A stretch of DNA of 62,219 nucleotides, from assembly GCA_029780415.1 (NCBI GenBank), contig JAKOYN010000015.1, positions 1 through 62,219 of the forward strand. The letters run 5' to 3'. The notes under the pieces were generated by a model, which saw only the letters and a program-made list of their open reading frames with translations, was not told the DNA's origin and did not search any database. The stretch is from RXIX01 sp003989075 (GTDB taxonomy: Bacteria > Pseudomonadota > Gammaproteobacteria > Competibacterales > Competibacteraceae). Position 1 is the stretch's first letter; each line of letters begins with the position of its first letter. Positions 52,731 through 62,200 of this stretch are shown here, piece after piece. A program made the translations under genes and the position numbers.

Positions 52731-54029
52731 CTATTCACCCCGCTCGCGGGCGATGGCGCGATAGCCGATATCGGTACGATAGTAGGCGCCTTCCCAGCGC
52801 AACTGCTTGACCAGGTTATAGGCCTGGCTTTGCGCCTCGGCGACGCTGCCCCCCAGGGCCGTGACGCACAACACCCGACCACCATGGGTCACGACGTTGC
52901 CGTCCTTGGCCTCCTGGGTGCCGGCGTGGAAGATCTTGAGGTCATCATCCAGATCCTCATCATGCGCCGGCAGGCCCTCGATGACATCGCCCTGCCGATA
53001 GCGGCCCGGATAGCCACCGGCCGTCATCACCACGCCCAGCGCCGGGCGCGGATCCCACTCAGCCTCGACCGTGGCCAACTGCCCCTCCAGCGCTGCCTTG
53101 CACAGCTCGACCAGATCCGAGCGCAGGCGCATCAGCAGCGGCTGGGCCTCGGGATCGCCGAGCCGACAGTTGTACTCCAGCACCTTCGGTCCCTCGGCGG
53201 TCACCATCACCCCGGCGTAGAGAAAGCCGACATAGCGGCAACCCTCGGCGGCCATGCCGCGCACGGTCGGGGCAATGATCTCCGCCATGATCCGCTCATG
53301 CAGCTCCGGGGTCACCACCGGCGCCGGCGAATAGGCACCCATGCCACCCGTGTTCGGTCCCTGATCGCCATTGTCGCGGGCCTTGTGATCCTGTGACGAG
53401 GCCAGCGGCAGAATGAACTCGCCATCGGTCATGACGATGAAGCTGGCCTCCTCGCCGACCAGGAATTCCTCGACTACCACGCGTTGACCGGCAGCACCAA
53501 ACGCCGAACCGCTGAGCATGCTCCGGGCGGCAGCGATGGCCTCCTCGATGCTCTGCGCCAGCACCACGCCCTTGCCCGCCGCCAGCCCATCGGCCTTAAC
53601 CACCAGCGGTGCGCCCATCTCGCGGATGAAGGCTTCAGCAGCATCGGCATCGGTGAAGCTCTGGTAGCGGGCCGTAGGAATGGCGTGCCGGGCCAGGAAA
53701 TCCTTGGCAAAGGCCTTGGAACCTTCCAGCTGCGCTGCCGCCTGCCGGGGTCCAAAGCAGGCCAGGCCCGCCGCCGCGAACAGATCGCTGATGCCCAGGA
53801 CCAGCGGCACTTCCGGGCCGATGATGGTCAGATCGACATGATGCGCCTGGGCAAACCGGAGCAGGTCCGGCGGATCATCGGCAGTGATCGCGATATTGGT
53901 CACCTTGGGTTCAAGGGCGGTACCCGCATTGCCCGGTGCGACGTAAACATTACTGACCCGGCTGGACTGCGCCACCTTCCAGGCCAGGGCATGTTCGCGA
54001 CCACCGCCGCCAACGATCAGGATATTCAT
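52731..54029 (-). CDS. purD: Phosphoribosylamine-glycine ligase
   Basis: 432 residues. MNILIVGGGGREHALAWKV is the GARS N-terminus; the ATP-grasp part has KADGLAAGKGVVLA and FLYAGVMVT with the metal site EYNCRLGDPEAQ. It makes GAR in purine synthesis. ATG 54029 is chosen because MNILIVGGGG is the universal start. Confidence 0.96.
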   Translation of the reverse strand: MNILIVGGGGREHALAWKVAQSSRVSNVYVAPGNAGTALEPKVTNIAITADDPPDLLRFAQAHHVDLTIIGPEVPLVLGISDLFAAAGLACFGPRQAAAQLEGSKAFAKDFLARHAIPTARYQSFTDADAAEAFIREMGAPLVVKADGLAAGKGVVLAQSIEEAIAAARSMLSGSAFGAAGQRVVVEEFLVGEEASFIVMTDGEFILPLASSQDHKARDNGDQGPNTGGMGAYSPAPVVTPELHERIMAEIIAPTVRGMAAEGCRYVGFLYAGVMVTAEGPKVLEYNCRLGDPEAQPLLMRLRSDLVELCKAALEGQLATVEAEWDPRPALGVVMTAGGYPGRYRQGDVIEGLPAHDEDLDDDLKIFHAGTQEAKDGNVVTHGGRVLCVTALGGSVAEAQSQAYNLVKQLRWEGAYYRTDIGYRAIARERGE

Positions 54030-54051
54030 CAGTGTACCCCTCAACCGCAGT

Positions 54052-54070
54052 CCTCTCCCGCAGGGAGAGG
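54052..54070. repeat. CCTCTCCC hairpin between purH and purD
   Basis: CCTCTCCC, GCA, GGGAGAGG: the 8-bp stem of the dispersed CCCTC-type repeat, in a 51-base intergenic gap. Confidence 0.6.
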
Positions 54071-54080
54071 CGGAATGTTG

Positions 54081-55661
54081 TTAGTGCCGGAAATGCCGCA
54101 TGCCGGTCAACACCATCGCCATGCCGTGCTCATCGGCGGCGGCGATCACCTCGGCATCGCGCATCGACCCACCCGGCTGCACCACGGCAGTAACGCCAAA
54201 CTCGGCAGCGGCGTCGATGCCATCGCGGAACGGGAAAAAGGCATCGGAGGCCATCACCGAGCCTTGCAGACTCAACTGCACATCGGCGGCCTTGATCGCG
54301 GCGATGCGCGCCGAATAGACCCGGCTCATCTGCCCGGCGCCCACCCCGAGCGTCATGCCGTCGCGGCAGAAGACGATGGCATTGGATTTGACGAACTTCA
54401 CCACCTGCCAGGCAAACAGCAGATCGGCCAGTTCCGCCGCGCTCGGCTGACGCTGGCTGACCACCTTCAGATCGGCCAGGCCCACCTGACCCAGATCGCG
54501 ATCCTGCACCAGCAGGCCACCGGTAACGCGCTTGTAATCCCAGCCCGCTATCCGTTGCGCGCCCCAGTCACCGCAGGCCAACACCCGCACGTTCTGCTTG
54601 CTGGCCGTCACCGCCAGGGCCTCGGGCGCGACCTGTGGCGCGATGATCACTTCGACGAACTGGCGATCGACAATCGCCTTGGCAGTCGCTGCGTCCAGCG
54701 GCCGATTGAAGGCGATGATGCCGCCAAAGGCGGAGGTGGGATCGGTCTGATAGGCGCGGTCATAGGCTTCCAGCAGGCTGGCGCCCACCGCCACGCCGCA
54801 GGGATTGGCGTGCTTGACGATCACGCAGGCCGGCGCAGCAAAGCTCTTGACGCATTCCAGCGCCGCATCGGTATCGGCAACGTTGTTATAGGACAGTTCC
54901 TTGCCCTGCAACTGGCGGGCAGTGGCGATGCAGGCTTCACCCGGCTGTGGCTCAACATAGAAGGCCGCGCCCTGATGCGGATTCTCGCCATAGCGCATGT
55001 CCTGCGCCTTGCGAAACTGCACGCTGTAGCTGCGCGGGAACGGATCGCGCACGTCCCCGGCGCGGATCGAACCGAGATAATTGGCAATCGCACCCTCGTA
55101 GCGGGCGGTGTGTTCGAACACCTTCAGCGCCAGATCGAAGCGGGTCGCGGCGCTGACCGCGCCATTGCCGGCACGCATCTCATCAAGCACCCGCGCGTAA
55201 TCGGCGGCATCGACCACCACGGTGACGGCGGCGTGGTTCTTGGCGGCGGCGCGCAGCATGGTCGGTCCGCCGATGTCGATGTTCTCGATGGCATGGGCCA
55301 GACTGCAGTCCGGCTTGGCCACCGTCGCCTCAAAGGGATACAGATTCACCACCAGCAGATCGATCGGCGGAATGTCATGCGCGCTCATCGCCGCCTCGTC
55401 CTGACCGCGCCGGCCCAGCAGGCCGCCATGAATTTTCGGGTGCAGAGTTTTGAGGCGGCCATCCATCATTTCCGGAAAGCCGGTGTAGTCGGCCACCTCG
55501 ATCACCGGCACAGCGCTGTCTGCCAGCAGGCGGGCCGTGCCACCGGTGGAGAGAATTTCCACGCCCAAGTGATGCAGGGCACGGGCAAAATCGAGGATGC
55601 CGGTCTTATCGGAGACGCTGATCAGGGCGCGGCGAATGGCAGGCGCGGGGGTCGGGTTCAT
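54081..55661 (-). CDS. purH: Bifunctional AICAR transformylase/IMP cyclohydrolase
   Basis: 526 residues. The IMP cyclohydrolase domain (ALISVSDKTGILDFARAL, STGGTARLL) is followed by the AICARFT domain with KHANPCGVA and the C-terminal FFPFRDGIDAAAEFGVTAVVQ region. It performs the last two steps to IMP. First gene of the purH-purD-ubiU-ubiV unit. Confidence 0.97.
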   Translation of the reverse strand: MNPTPAPAIRRALISVSDKTGILDFARALHHLGVEILSTGGTARLLADSAVPVIEVADYTGFPEMMDGRLKTLHPKIHGGLLGRRGQDEAAMSAHDIPPIDLLVVNLYPFEATVAKPDCSLAHAIENIDIGGPTMLRAAAKNHAAVTVVVDAADYARVLDEMRAGNGAVSAATRFDLALKVFEHTARYEGAIANYLGSIRAGDVRDPFPRSYSVQFRKAQDMRYGENPHQGAAFYVEPQPGEACIATARQLQGKELSYNNVADTDAALECVKSFAAPACVIVKHANPCGVAVGASLLEAYDRAYQTDPTSAFGGIIAFNRPLDAATAKAIVDRQFVEVIIAPQVAPEALAVTASKQNVRVLACGDWGAQRIAGWDYKRVTGGLLVQDRDLGQVGLADLKVVSQRQPSAAELADLLFAWQVVKFVKSNAIVFCRDGMTLGVGAGQMSRVYSARIAAIKAADVQLSLQGSVMASDAFFPFRDGIDAAAEFGVTAVVQPGGSMRDAEVIAAADEHGMAMVLTGMRHFRH

Positions 55662-55727
55662 GCGAGGAGTCCGTGCGTCGGGGAGAGGGAAAGCGCGGTT
55701 GTAACGGGAACGGGTGTGTCCGCAGTT

Positions 55728-56393
55728 TTACGGGATATCGGCGGCCAGCGGACCAAAGTACAGGTCGTAAAAGCGATCCTTGTCCGGGTCGTACTGCATC
55801 AGCTCGCCATTTTCCAGGTCGTAGTACCAGCCATACATGCGCAGGCCACCTTCCTCGACCCGCTGGCGAATGAAGGGAAACGTCATCAGATTATTCAGCG
55901 AGGTGCGCACCCCGGCGCGCTCGCAGGCGCGCTGCCTGAATTCGCGGCTGGCGTCCGGCCAGCGCCGCAGCACCTCATCGCGGGCCGGTGCGGCAATCCG
56001 CACCCAAGGGGCGATATAGCCCTCGCCCTCGTCGTTCTCGCCATAGCCATCGAGCAGCGCACTGATGCCACCGCAGTGGGAATGCCCCAGGACGATGATG
56101 TTGTTGACCTGCAGATTACAGACCGCATATTCCAGTGCAGCGCTGGTGCCGTGAAAGCGGCCGGTGGTCTCATAGGGCGGGATCAGGTTGGCCACATTGC
56201 GCACCACGAACAGATCGCCCGGTGCTGAATCGGTCAGGATCGCTGGATCAACCCGCGAATCACTGCAGCCAATCAACAGGGTGCGCGGCGTCTGGCCTTT
56301 CATCGCCAGCCGGTTGTACATCTCCCGGTTAGGCTCAAAACTCTTGACGCGAAAGCGCTGGAAACCTTGCAATAGTTCGTTGATTTCGGTCAT
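55728..56393 (-). CDS. can: Beta-class carbonic anhydrase
   Basis: 221 residues. Zinc ligands are Cys43, His104 and Cys107 (CSDSRVDP and HSHCGG), with Asp45-Arg47 forming the gating dyad. It hydrates CO2 to bicarbonate for carboxylases such as those needed in purine synthesis beside it. Confidence 0.94.
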   Translation of the reverse strand: MTEINELLQGFQRFRVKSFEPNREMYNRLAMKGQTPRTLLIGCSDSRVDPAILTDSAPGDLFVVRNVANLIPPYETTGRFHGTSAALEYAVCNLQVNNIIVLGHSHCGGISALLDGYGENDEGEGYIAPWVRIAAPARDEVLRRWPDASREFRQRACERAGVRTSLNNLMTFPFIRQRVEEGGLRMYGWYYDLENGELMQYDPDKDRFYDLYFGPLAADIP

Positions 56394-56469
56394 GGTGCAA
56401 TCTCCCGTTAAGCCGTGGTCCGGCGCGCATTATACCCGTCCTTCACCAACCTTTCCCCTGGAGACGTCC

Positions 56470-56724
56470 ATGCAGTGTGCCATCTACAAGAGCCCGAAAA
56501 AGCAGGATACCTACCTGTACATCGCCACCAAGGATGACTTTTCCGCCCTGCCCGATCCGCTGCTGGCCATGTTCGGCACGCCGGCGCATGTCATGGACCT
56601 GGACCTGCACCCGCAGCGCCGCCTGGCCCAGGAAGACACCGCCGAAGTGCTGCACAACCTGCGCGAGCGCGGCTGGCATTTGCAGATGCCGCGCCGCGAT
56701 GATCTGTTCATGCCGCATCACTGA
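56470..56724 (+). CDS. YcgL-domain protein
   Basis: 84 residues. CAIYKSPKKQDTYLYIATKD and the end MPRRDDLFMPHH match the YcgL family, small proteins of unknown function often beside rnd, which is not present here. ATG 56470 fits the family start; an upstream open frame is antisense to can. Confidence 0.85.
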   Translation: MQCAIYKSPKKQDTYLYIATKDDFSALPDPLLAMFGTPAHVMDLDLHPQRRLAQEDTAEVLHNLRERGWHLQMPRRDDLFMPHH

Positions 56725-56787
56725 CTGCACGCATAACCCGCCATCGTCCCACGCCCTTGCCGCTCATCCGCCCAGGAATGCCCGCCG

Positions 56788-57984
56788 ATGTTCTCCGAAC
56801 GCGTCGATCGCCTGACCAGTTCACTGATTCGCGAACTGCTCGCCCTTACTCAGAAACCCGACATTATTTCCTTCGCCGGTGGCCTGCCGGCACGCGAGGC
56901 GATGCCACCGCTGGATTTGACCGCACTGCCGCCTGATCTGAGCCAGTACGGCACCACCGATGGTGAACCAGAACTGCGCACCGCCATTGCCGCGCAACTG
57001 AGCGATCTGGGTCTGCGTTGTCGCGCCGAGCAGGTCCTGATCACCAGTGGCTCGCAACAAGGCATTGATCTGGTCTCCAAGCTGTACATCGACCCGGGTA
57101 CGCCGGTCGCAGTGGAAGCGCCGAGCTATCTGGCAGCGCTGCAATCGTTTCGCCTGTTTGGCGCGCGCTTTGAGGAACTGCCGCTGACCGCATGCGGCAT
57201 CGATCCGGACCAGCTGCGCCAGGTGATCCAGCGCCAGCGGCCGGCCTTTGTCTACCTGATCCCGACCTTCCAGAACCCGGCTGGTGTCTGCTATGACGCC
57301 GCGACCCGCGCCGCAGTGGCCAGCGTGCTGCGCGACACCGGCACGCCCCTGCTGGAGGATGAGCCCTACCGGGAACTGGTCTATGAAGCGGTGGATCGCG
57401 GCCCGCTGTGCGCACAGCTCGAAGACGGCAATAGCTGGATGTACATGGGCACCTTTTCCAAGACCGGCATTCCCGGGCTGCGCATCGGCTATATCGCCGC
57501 GTCCGAGGATGTGCAGCCCTATCTGGTGCGCCTCAAGCAGTCCACCGACCTGCACAGCAATCGCATTGGCCAATGGTGGTGCGCCCGCTTCCTGACTGAT
57601 GCAGATTATCCAGCGCATCTGCAGCGGCTGCGCGCCTTCTACCGCGAGCGACGCGATGCGATGCAGGCGGCGCTGACCCGTCATCTGGGCGAGCTGGCGG
57701 ACTGGACCCTGCCCCATGGCGGGCTGTTTTTCTGGGTACGGCTTAAGGGGGGCGGCGATACCCGGGCACTGCTGGTGCGGGCGCTGGAGCGCAAGGTCGC
57801 GTTCATGCCCGGCGAGGCCTTCTTCGCCAATGCCAGCGCTGGGCGCGGCGCGTTCATGCGCCTGAACTTCAGTCACGCTACGCCCGAGCAACTGGAGCGT
57901 GGCCTGGCGGTGCTGGCGGAGGTGATCCGCGAACAGCAGGAGCAGCCGCGCCAGGAAAATGTCGCCGGTGTCGTGGCGATCTGA
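56788..57984 (+). CDS. PLP-dependent aminotransferase (class I, AAT/LysN-like)
   Basis: 398 residues. IISFAGGLPAREAMPP is typical of the 2-aminoadipate/Aro8-like group, SGSQQGIDLVSKLYIDPG and PTFQNPAG follow, and the PLP lysine is in GTFSKTGIPGLRIGY. The natural substrate (2-aminoadipate, branched-chain or aromatic) cannot be set from sequence. It stands alone without a MocR DNA-binding domain. Confidence 0.88.
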   Translation: MFSERVDRLTSSLIRELLALTQKPDIISFAGGLPAREAMPPLDLTALPPDLSQYGTTDGEPELRTAIAAQLSDLGLRCRAEQVLITSGSQQGIDLVSKLYIDPGTPVAVEAPSYLAALQSFRLFGARFEELPLTACGIDPDQLRQVIQRQRPAFVYLIPTFQNPAGVCYDAATRAAVASVLRDTGTPLLEDEPYRELVYEAVDRGPLCAQLEDGNSWMYMGTFSKTGIPGLRIGYIAASEDVQPYLVRLKQSTDLHSNRIGQWWCARFLTDADYPAHLQRLRAFYRERRDAMQAALTRHLGELADWTLPHGGLFFWVRLKGGGDTRALLVRALERKVAFMPGEAFFANASAGRGAFMRLNFSHATPEQLERGLAVLAEVIREQQEQPRQENVAGVVAI

Positions 57985-58000
57985 ACGCTGAACCGGCCAG

Positions 58001-58037
58001 CGGCAGCGTCAATTCGAGCACAGCGCACACGCTGCCG
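58001..58037. terminator. Hairpin between convergent aminotransferase and crotonase genes
   Basis: CGGCAGCGT, 19-base loop, ACGCTGCCG: a 9-bp stem in the 75-base gap, no U run on either side. Confidence 0.5.
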
Positions 58038-58059
58038 CAACGGACCCAGCACCCGCGCC

Positions 58060-58875
58060 TTAATCCTGAAAGCGCGGTTGCCGCTTCTGCATCGCTGCCG
58101 TGATTGCCTCGCGGGTATCATCGGACAGCAGCATGGCGGCATTCCAGGTCGCCACATAATCCAGGCCATCGGCAACGCTGTGATCGCGGCTGTAATTGAG
58201 CACCTGCTTGATGCCGCGCACGGTCAGCGGTGATTTTGCGGCAATGCTGAGCGCGATCGCCCGTACTGCATCACGCAGTTGTGCGGCGTCGGCATACACC
58301 CGGTTCACCAACCCCATCGCCTGCGCCTCGGCCGCATCGAACTGACGGGCGGTAAAGGCCAGTTCACGCACCCGGCCCGCACCGATCACCTGCGGCAGGC
58401 GCTGCAGACTGCCCACATCGGCGATGATCGCCAGATCCGCTTCCTTGAGCGAAAACGCAGCCTCGGCACTGGCATAGCGCATATCGCAGGCGGCAATCAG
58501 GTCCAGCCCGCCGCCAATGCACAGGCCCTGCACGGCGGCCAGCACCGGCTTGCGGCACTGCTCCAGCGCAGTGAAGGAAGCCTGCAGATCCAGAATGGCG
58601 CGGCGCAACTGCTCTTCCTTGCGCCCTGGACCACGGGTTTCAACCGCATCCAGCACTTCGCCCATCAGTTCAAAATCGATGCCCGCGCAAAAATGCCGGC
58701 CCGCGCCACTCAGCACCGCCACCCGTACCTCGGGGGTATCGTCCACCCAGCGAAAGGCCGCGCCGATTTCCCGCCACAACGGACCGTTGAGCGCATTGGC
58801 CTTGTCGGGGCGGTTGAGTTCAATCCAGGCAACCTGATCGCTCAGGTTCACAGTCAGGCAGCTAAAATCCAGCAT
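58060..58875 (-). CDS. Enoyl-CoA hydratase/isomerase (crotonase) family protein
   Basis: 271 residues. AWIELNRPDKANALN, the oxyanion loop FCAGIDFELM and the second half AVQGLCIGGGLDLIAACDMRYAS in two parts, with DLAIIADVGSLQRLP carrying the Glu/Asp site, resemble delta(3,5)-delta(2,4)-dienoyl-CoA isomerases. The ATG 58875 is chosen; the longer frame overlaps the preceding gene. Likely role in fatty acid oxidation. Confidence 0.88.
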   Translation of the reverse strand: MLDFSCLTVNLSDQVAWIELNRPDKANALNGPLWREIGAAFRWVDDTPEVRVAVLSGAGRHFCAGIDFELMGEVLDAVETRGPGRKEEQLRRAILDLQASFTALEQCRKPVLAAVQGLCIGGGLDLIAACDMRYASAEAAFSLKEADLAIIADVGSLQRLPQVIGAGRVRELAFTARQFDAAEAQAMGLVNRVYADAAQLRDAVRAIALSIAAKSPLTVRGIKQVLNYSRDHSVADGLDYVATWNAAMLLSDDTREAITAAMQKRQPRFQD

Positions 58876-58906
58876 CGCAGCGCTCCAGAAGGCGGCAAGT
58901 CCAGCA

Positions 58907-60571
58907 TCAGGACGGTTGATTCGGCCGCCGCCACCATGATCTGAACAGCACCTTGAATTTGCGCCCGATTCCCCAGCGCTCATTAGCCAGAGCTTCGAGG
59001 AAATCAGCCAGCGACTTGGATTGCTCGATGGTGTACAAGGTCAGCACGGTGGTCGGCACGAATACCAGCATGAACAGCAGCAGGCGATACCAGCTCGGCT
59101 CGCCGGCTTCATCAAATACGTTCATGCCCAGAATACCGGTCGTGATCGTGCCGATCATGCCAAAAGTGGTCACCACGGTCAGCCGCACCACAGTATTGGC
59201 TTGACGGCGAATGCCATCGCTTTCCAGATAGCCATGCATGTCATAGACGGACTGGCGCACCTCGTTATACAGGCGCGGCGTATCCAGATGGCGCACGCAC
59301 ATCTGGTACAGATCGCGCAACTGCATCTGGTTGGACAGTTCGTGAAACCAGTAGCGGTGGGTAAAGCGCAGGAAGATTTCCATAGTGTGGCGAATTTCGC
59401 GCTTGAAGCGCTTGACCGATTCCACGTCGTGGATTTCCAGCCGGCTGAGCGCCACCACCAGGCGATCGGATAGCATCAGCAACGCCACCTTGTGCATATG
59501 CGCGATCAGGAACAGCAGAAAATACTGGTGGCGAAAATGGCTGAGCAAACCATTTTCAGCATCGGTGAAGAAGTGATCCTTATGATTGCCGACAATGACG
59601 AACGCGTGGCCGCAGCACATGGTGCGGGTGTCAATCCAGTCGTGGCCCTCGCGATCCTCGCGATAGCGGTCATAGCAATAGCGGGTTTCGAAATCCTGCA
59701 GATAACGTTCTGAATACGGCAATGAGCCCGAGGCGCCCGGCCCGGCCACCAGCCCCAGGCGCACATAATCACCACGGGTCAACCGGCGCGGATCATCCAG
59801 CGCCAGATAGCCCATCAGCGGCATGCGGTGGTATTCGATCTGCCGATAGCGCAGCGCGCCATTACGATCGGAGTAGTGCAGCACCATCGGCCGCAGCAGG
59901 TATTCCCAGTGCGCGGCCATGCGCGGGGTGCGGTGCTCGCAGGCAAAGCGCAGGAATTTTTCGCGATTCTCGTAATCCGAGGCTGCCAGCACCGTACCGG
60001 CGTGATCGAGCCATTCGATCTTGCTCAGACAGTGCCCGCCCTGACCGGCAGCGCTCCAGTTCGGCGGATAGGCGCGGCCAAAACGGGCCAGCGCATCCTG
60101 GGCCCGGTGCAGCGACAGATCATGGGTATGGATTTCCACCACCAGGATGGCGATATCCAGATCGAGAAAGAAATACAGGTCGATATGGGCGATTTCAAAT
60201 AGCACCGGTGTTTCGCCCGCCTCAAAGGTCACCCGCGCCCGGGCGACATCGGTGCGGCGGAACACCTTGATCGGCGATTCGCCATAGCCGGCATCGTCGC
60301 CGGCACCACGCCCACTGCCCTCGCCATAGAGAAAACGCTGCACATAGGGCAGAAAGGTGATGAATTCGGCGTAATGCCGCTCCTTGAATTCAGCCGGATC
60401 GCTGGGAAACTCGTCGTCCACTTCAGCCCAGGGATTGTCCGGAGCCAGTTGCAGCAGTTCCCAGTGCTTCTGAATCTGTGAAGTCTGGAACGGCATCAAC
60501 TGCAATGGCCAGAGCAGGATTTGCCGGAAATGGCGGACATGAGCAGCGCTGTTGTTGTCGGTATCGCTCAT
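58907..60571 (-). CDS. CorA-like membrane protein with large N-terminal domain
   Basis: 554 residues. The last 130 or so residues are CorA-like: a long stalk helix, then TM1 ending TTGILGMNVF (the GMN selectivity motif), a short loop and TM2 (LLLFMLVFVPTTVLTLYTI). The first 400 residues are soluble, rich in His, Tyr and Trp, and match no domain I recognise; classical CorA has about 240 residues there. It probably carries divalent cations or senses something through the long domain. Confidence 0.8.
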   Translation of the reverse strand: MSDTDNNSAAHVRHFRQILLWPLQLMPFQTSQIQKHWELLQLAPDNPWAEVDDEFPSDPAEFKERHYAEFITFLPYVQRFLYGEGSGRGAGDDAGYGESPIKVFRRTDVARARVTFEAGETPVLFEIAHIDLYFFLDLDIAILVVEIHTHDLSLHRAQDALARFGRAYPPNWSAAGQGGHCLSKIEWLDHAGTVLAASDYENREKFLRFACEHRTPRMAAHWEYLLRPMVLHYSDRNGALRYRQIEYHRMPLMGYLALDDPRRLTRGDYVRLGLVAGPGASGSLPYSERYLQDFETRYCYDRYREDREGHDWIDTRTMCCGHAFVIVGNHKDHFFTDAENGLLSHFRHQYFLLFLIAHMHKVALLMLSDRLVVALSRLEIHDVESVKRFKREIRHTMEIFLRFTHRYWFHELSNQMQLRDLYQMCVRHLDTPRLYNEVRQSVYDMHGYLESDGIRRQANTVVRLTVVTTFGMIGTITTGILGMNVFDEAGEPSWYRLLLFMLVFVPTTVLTLYTIEQSKSLADFLEALANERWGIGRKFKVLFRSWWRRPNQPS

Positions 60572-60607
60572 TGCTTCAGTCCCTGCCGCAAGACGTGTAA
60601 AGACGTA

Positions 60608-60660
60608 TTACCTCGCCTCCACCCCCTGTCCCGACTGGGAGAAGAAGCAGGGGCGAGGGC
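60608..60660. repeat. CTCGCC/GGCGAG dispersed repeat
   Basis: CCTCGCCTCCACCCCCTGTC, spacer, then CAGGGGCGAGGG: another variant of the CCCTC-type element, here between fumarase and the CorA-like gene. Confidence 0.5.
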
Positions 60661-60685
60661 CGAACGACCGAATCCCAAACGGCTC

Positions 60686-62200
60686 TCAGGCTTCAACCAC
60701 CGGAATCTTGCCGATCTTGACCTGCCATTCCTTCGGCCCGGTCTTGTGGACGCTGGAGCCCTGCGAATCGACCGCCACCGTCACCGGCATGTCCTTGACC
60801 TCGAACTCGTAGATCGCTTCCATGCCCAGATCTTCAAAGGCCAGCACCCGCGCTGACTTGATCGCCTTGGACACCAGATAGGCGGCGCCGCCGACCGCCA
60901 TCAGATAAACCGCCTTGTTGTCCTTGATCGCACTGATCGCCAGATCGCCGCGTTCGGATTTGCCGATCATGCCCAGCAGGCCGGTCTGTTCCAGCATCTG
61001 CCGGGTGAACTTGTCCATGCGCGTGGCCGTAGTCGGACCGGCGGGGCCGACGACTTCATCACGCACCGGATCAACCGGACCGACGTAGTAGATGAAGCGG
61101 TTGGTGAAATCGACCGGCAGTTTCTGCCCGGCGCTGAGCATGTCGGTCATGCGCTTGTGGGCAGCATCGCGACCGGTGAGCATCTTGCCGTTGAGCAGCA
61201 GCACCTCGCCGGTCTTCCAGGTCGCTACGTCCTCGCGGGTGACGGTGGCCAGATCGACGCGACGGGCATTGGTCGGCGCATAGGTCAACTGCGGCCAATC
61301 CTCCAGGCTCGGCGGCTCCAGCTTGGCCGGACCGCTGCCGTCGAGATGGAAATGGGCGTGACGGGTGGCGGCGCAGTTGGGCACCATTGCGATCGGCAGA
61401 TTAGCGGCATGGGTCGGATAATCGAGCACCTTGACATCCAGCACCGTGGTCAAACCACCCAGACCCTGCGCGCCGATACCCAGAGCGTTGACCTTTTCAT
61501 ACAGCTCGATGCGCAATTCCTCAGCGCGATTGGCCGGGCCACGGGCGATCAGTTCCTGAATATCAACCGGGGCCATCAGCGATTCCTTGGCCAGCATGAA
61601 GGCCTTTTCCGGCGTGCCGCCAATGCCAATGCCGAGAATGCCCGGCGGGCACCAGCCCGCGCCCATGGTCGGCACGGTCTTAAGCACCCATTCAACCAGA
61701 TTATCGGACGGGTTGAGCATGGCGAACTTGGACTTGGCTTCCGAACCACCGCCCTTGGCCGCGCAGATCACCTCGACATGGTGACCGGGGACAATTTCGT
61801 AATGCACCACCGCCGGGGTATTGTCCTTGCTGTTCTGGCGCTTGCCGGCCGGGTCGCGCAGCACCGAGGCGCGCAGCTTGTTCTCCGGGTTGAGATAGGC
61901 GCGGCGCACGCCTTCGTCGACCATCTCCTGCACCGACAGCGTCGCATCCCAGTGCACGTCCATGCCGACCTTGAGGAACACCAGGGCAATGCCGGTGTCC
62001 TGGCAGATGGGCCGGTGGCCCTCGGCGCACATCCGCGAGTTGATCAGGATCTGCGCGATGGCATCCTTGGCCGCTGGGCTTGCCTCGCGTTCATAGGCTG
62101 CGGCCAGCGCCTTGATGTAATCGACTGGGTGGTAATAGCTGATGTACTGAAAGGCGTCGGCGATGCTCTGGATGAAGTCTTCTTGACGGATGGTGGTCAT
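60686..62200 (-). CDS. Class I (iron-sulfur) fumarate hydratase
   Basis: 504 residues. Three conserved Cys for the [4Fe-4S] cluster are in RPICQDTG (Cys66), GAGWCPPGILG and VPNCAATRHAHF. The C-terminal beta domain with VGPAGPTTATRMD and KIGKIPVVEA is fused, as in FumA/FumB. It interconverts fumarate and malate and is oxygen-sensitive, fitting a low-oxygen life style. It starts 20 bases before the window end. Confidence 0.95.
   Translation of the reverse strand: MTTIRQEDFIQSIADAFQYISYYHPVDYIKALAAAYEREASPAAKDAIAQILINSRMCAEGHRPICQDTGIALVFLKVGMDVHWDATLSVQEMVDEGVRRAYLNPENKLRASVLRDPAGKRQNSKDNTPAVVHYEIVPGHHVEVICAAKGGGSEAKSKFAMLNPSDNLVEWVLKTVPTMGAGWCPPGILGIGIGGTPEKAFMLAKESLMAPVDIQELIARGPANRAEELRIELYEKVNALGIGAQGLGGLTTVLDVKVLDYPTHAANLPIAMVPNCAATRHAHFHLDGSGPAKLEPPSLEDWPQLTYAPTNARRVDLATVTREDVATWKTGEVLLLNGKMLTGRDAAHKRMTDMLSAGQKLPVDFTNRFIYYVGPVDPVRDEVVGPAGPTTATRMDKFTRQMLEQTGLLGMIGKSERGDLAISAIKDNKAVYLMAVGGAAYLVSKAIKSARVLAFEDLGMEAIYEFEVKDMPVTVAVDSQGSSVHKTGPKEWQVKIGKIPVVEA

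Noticed and set aside
53484..56228. 914-codon open frame on the plus strand
   Set aside because: Antisense to purD, purH and can. Long, but low-complexity in composition and without domain motifs.
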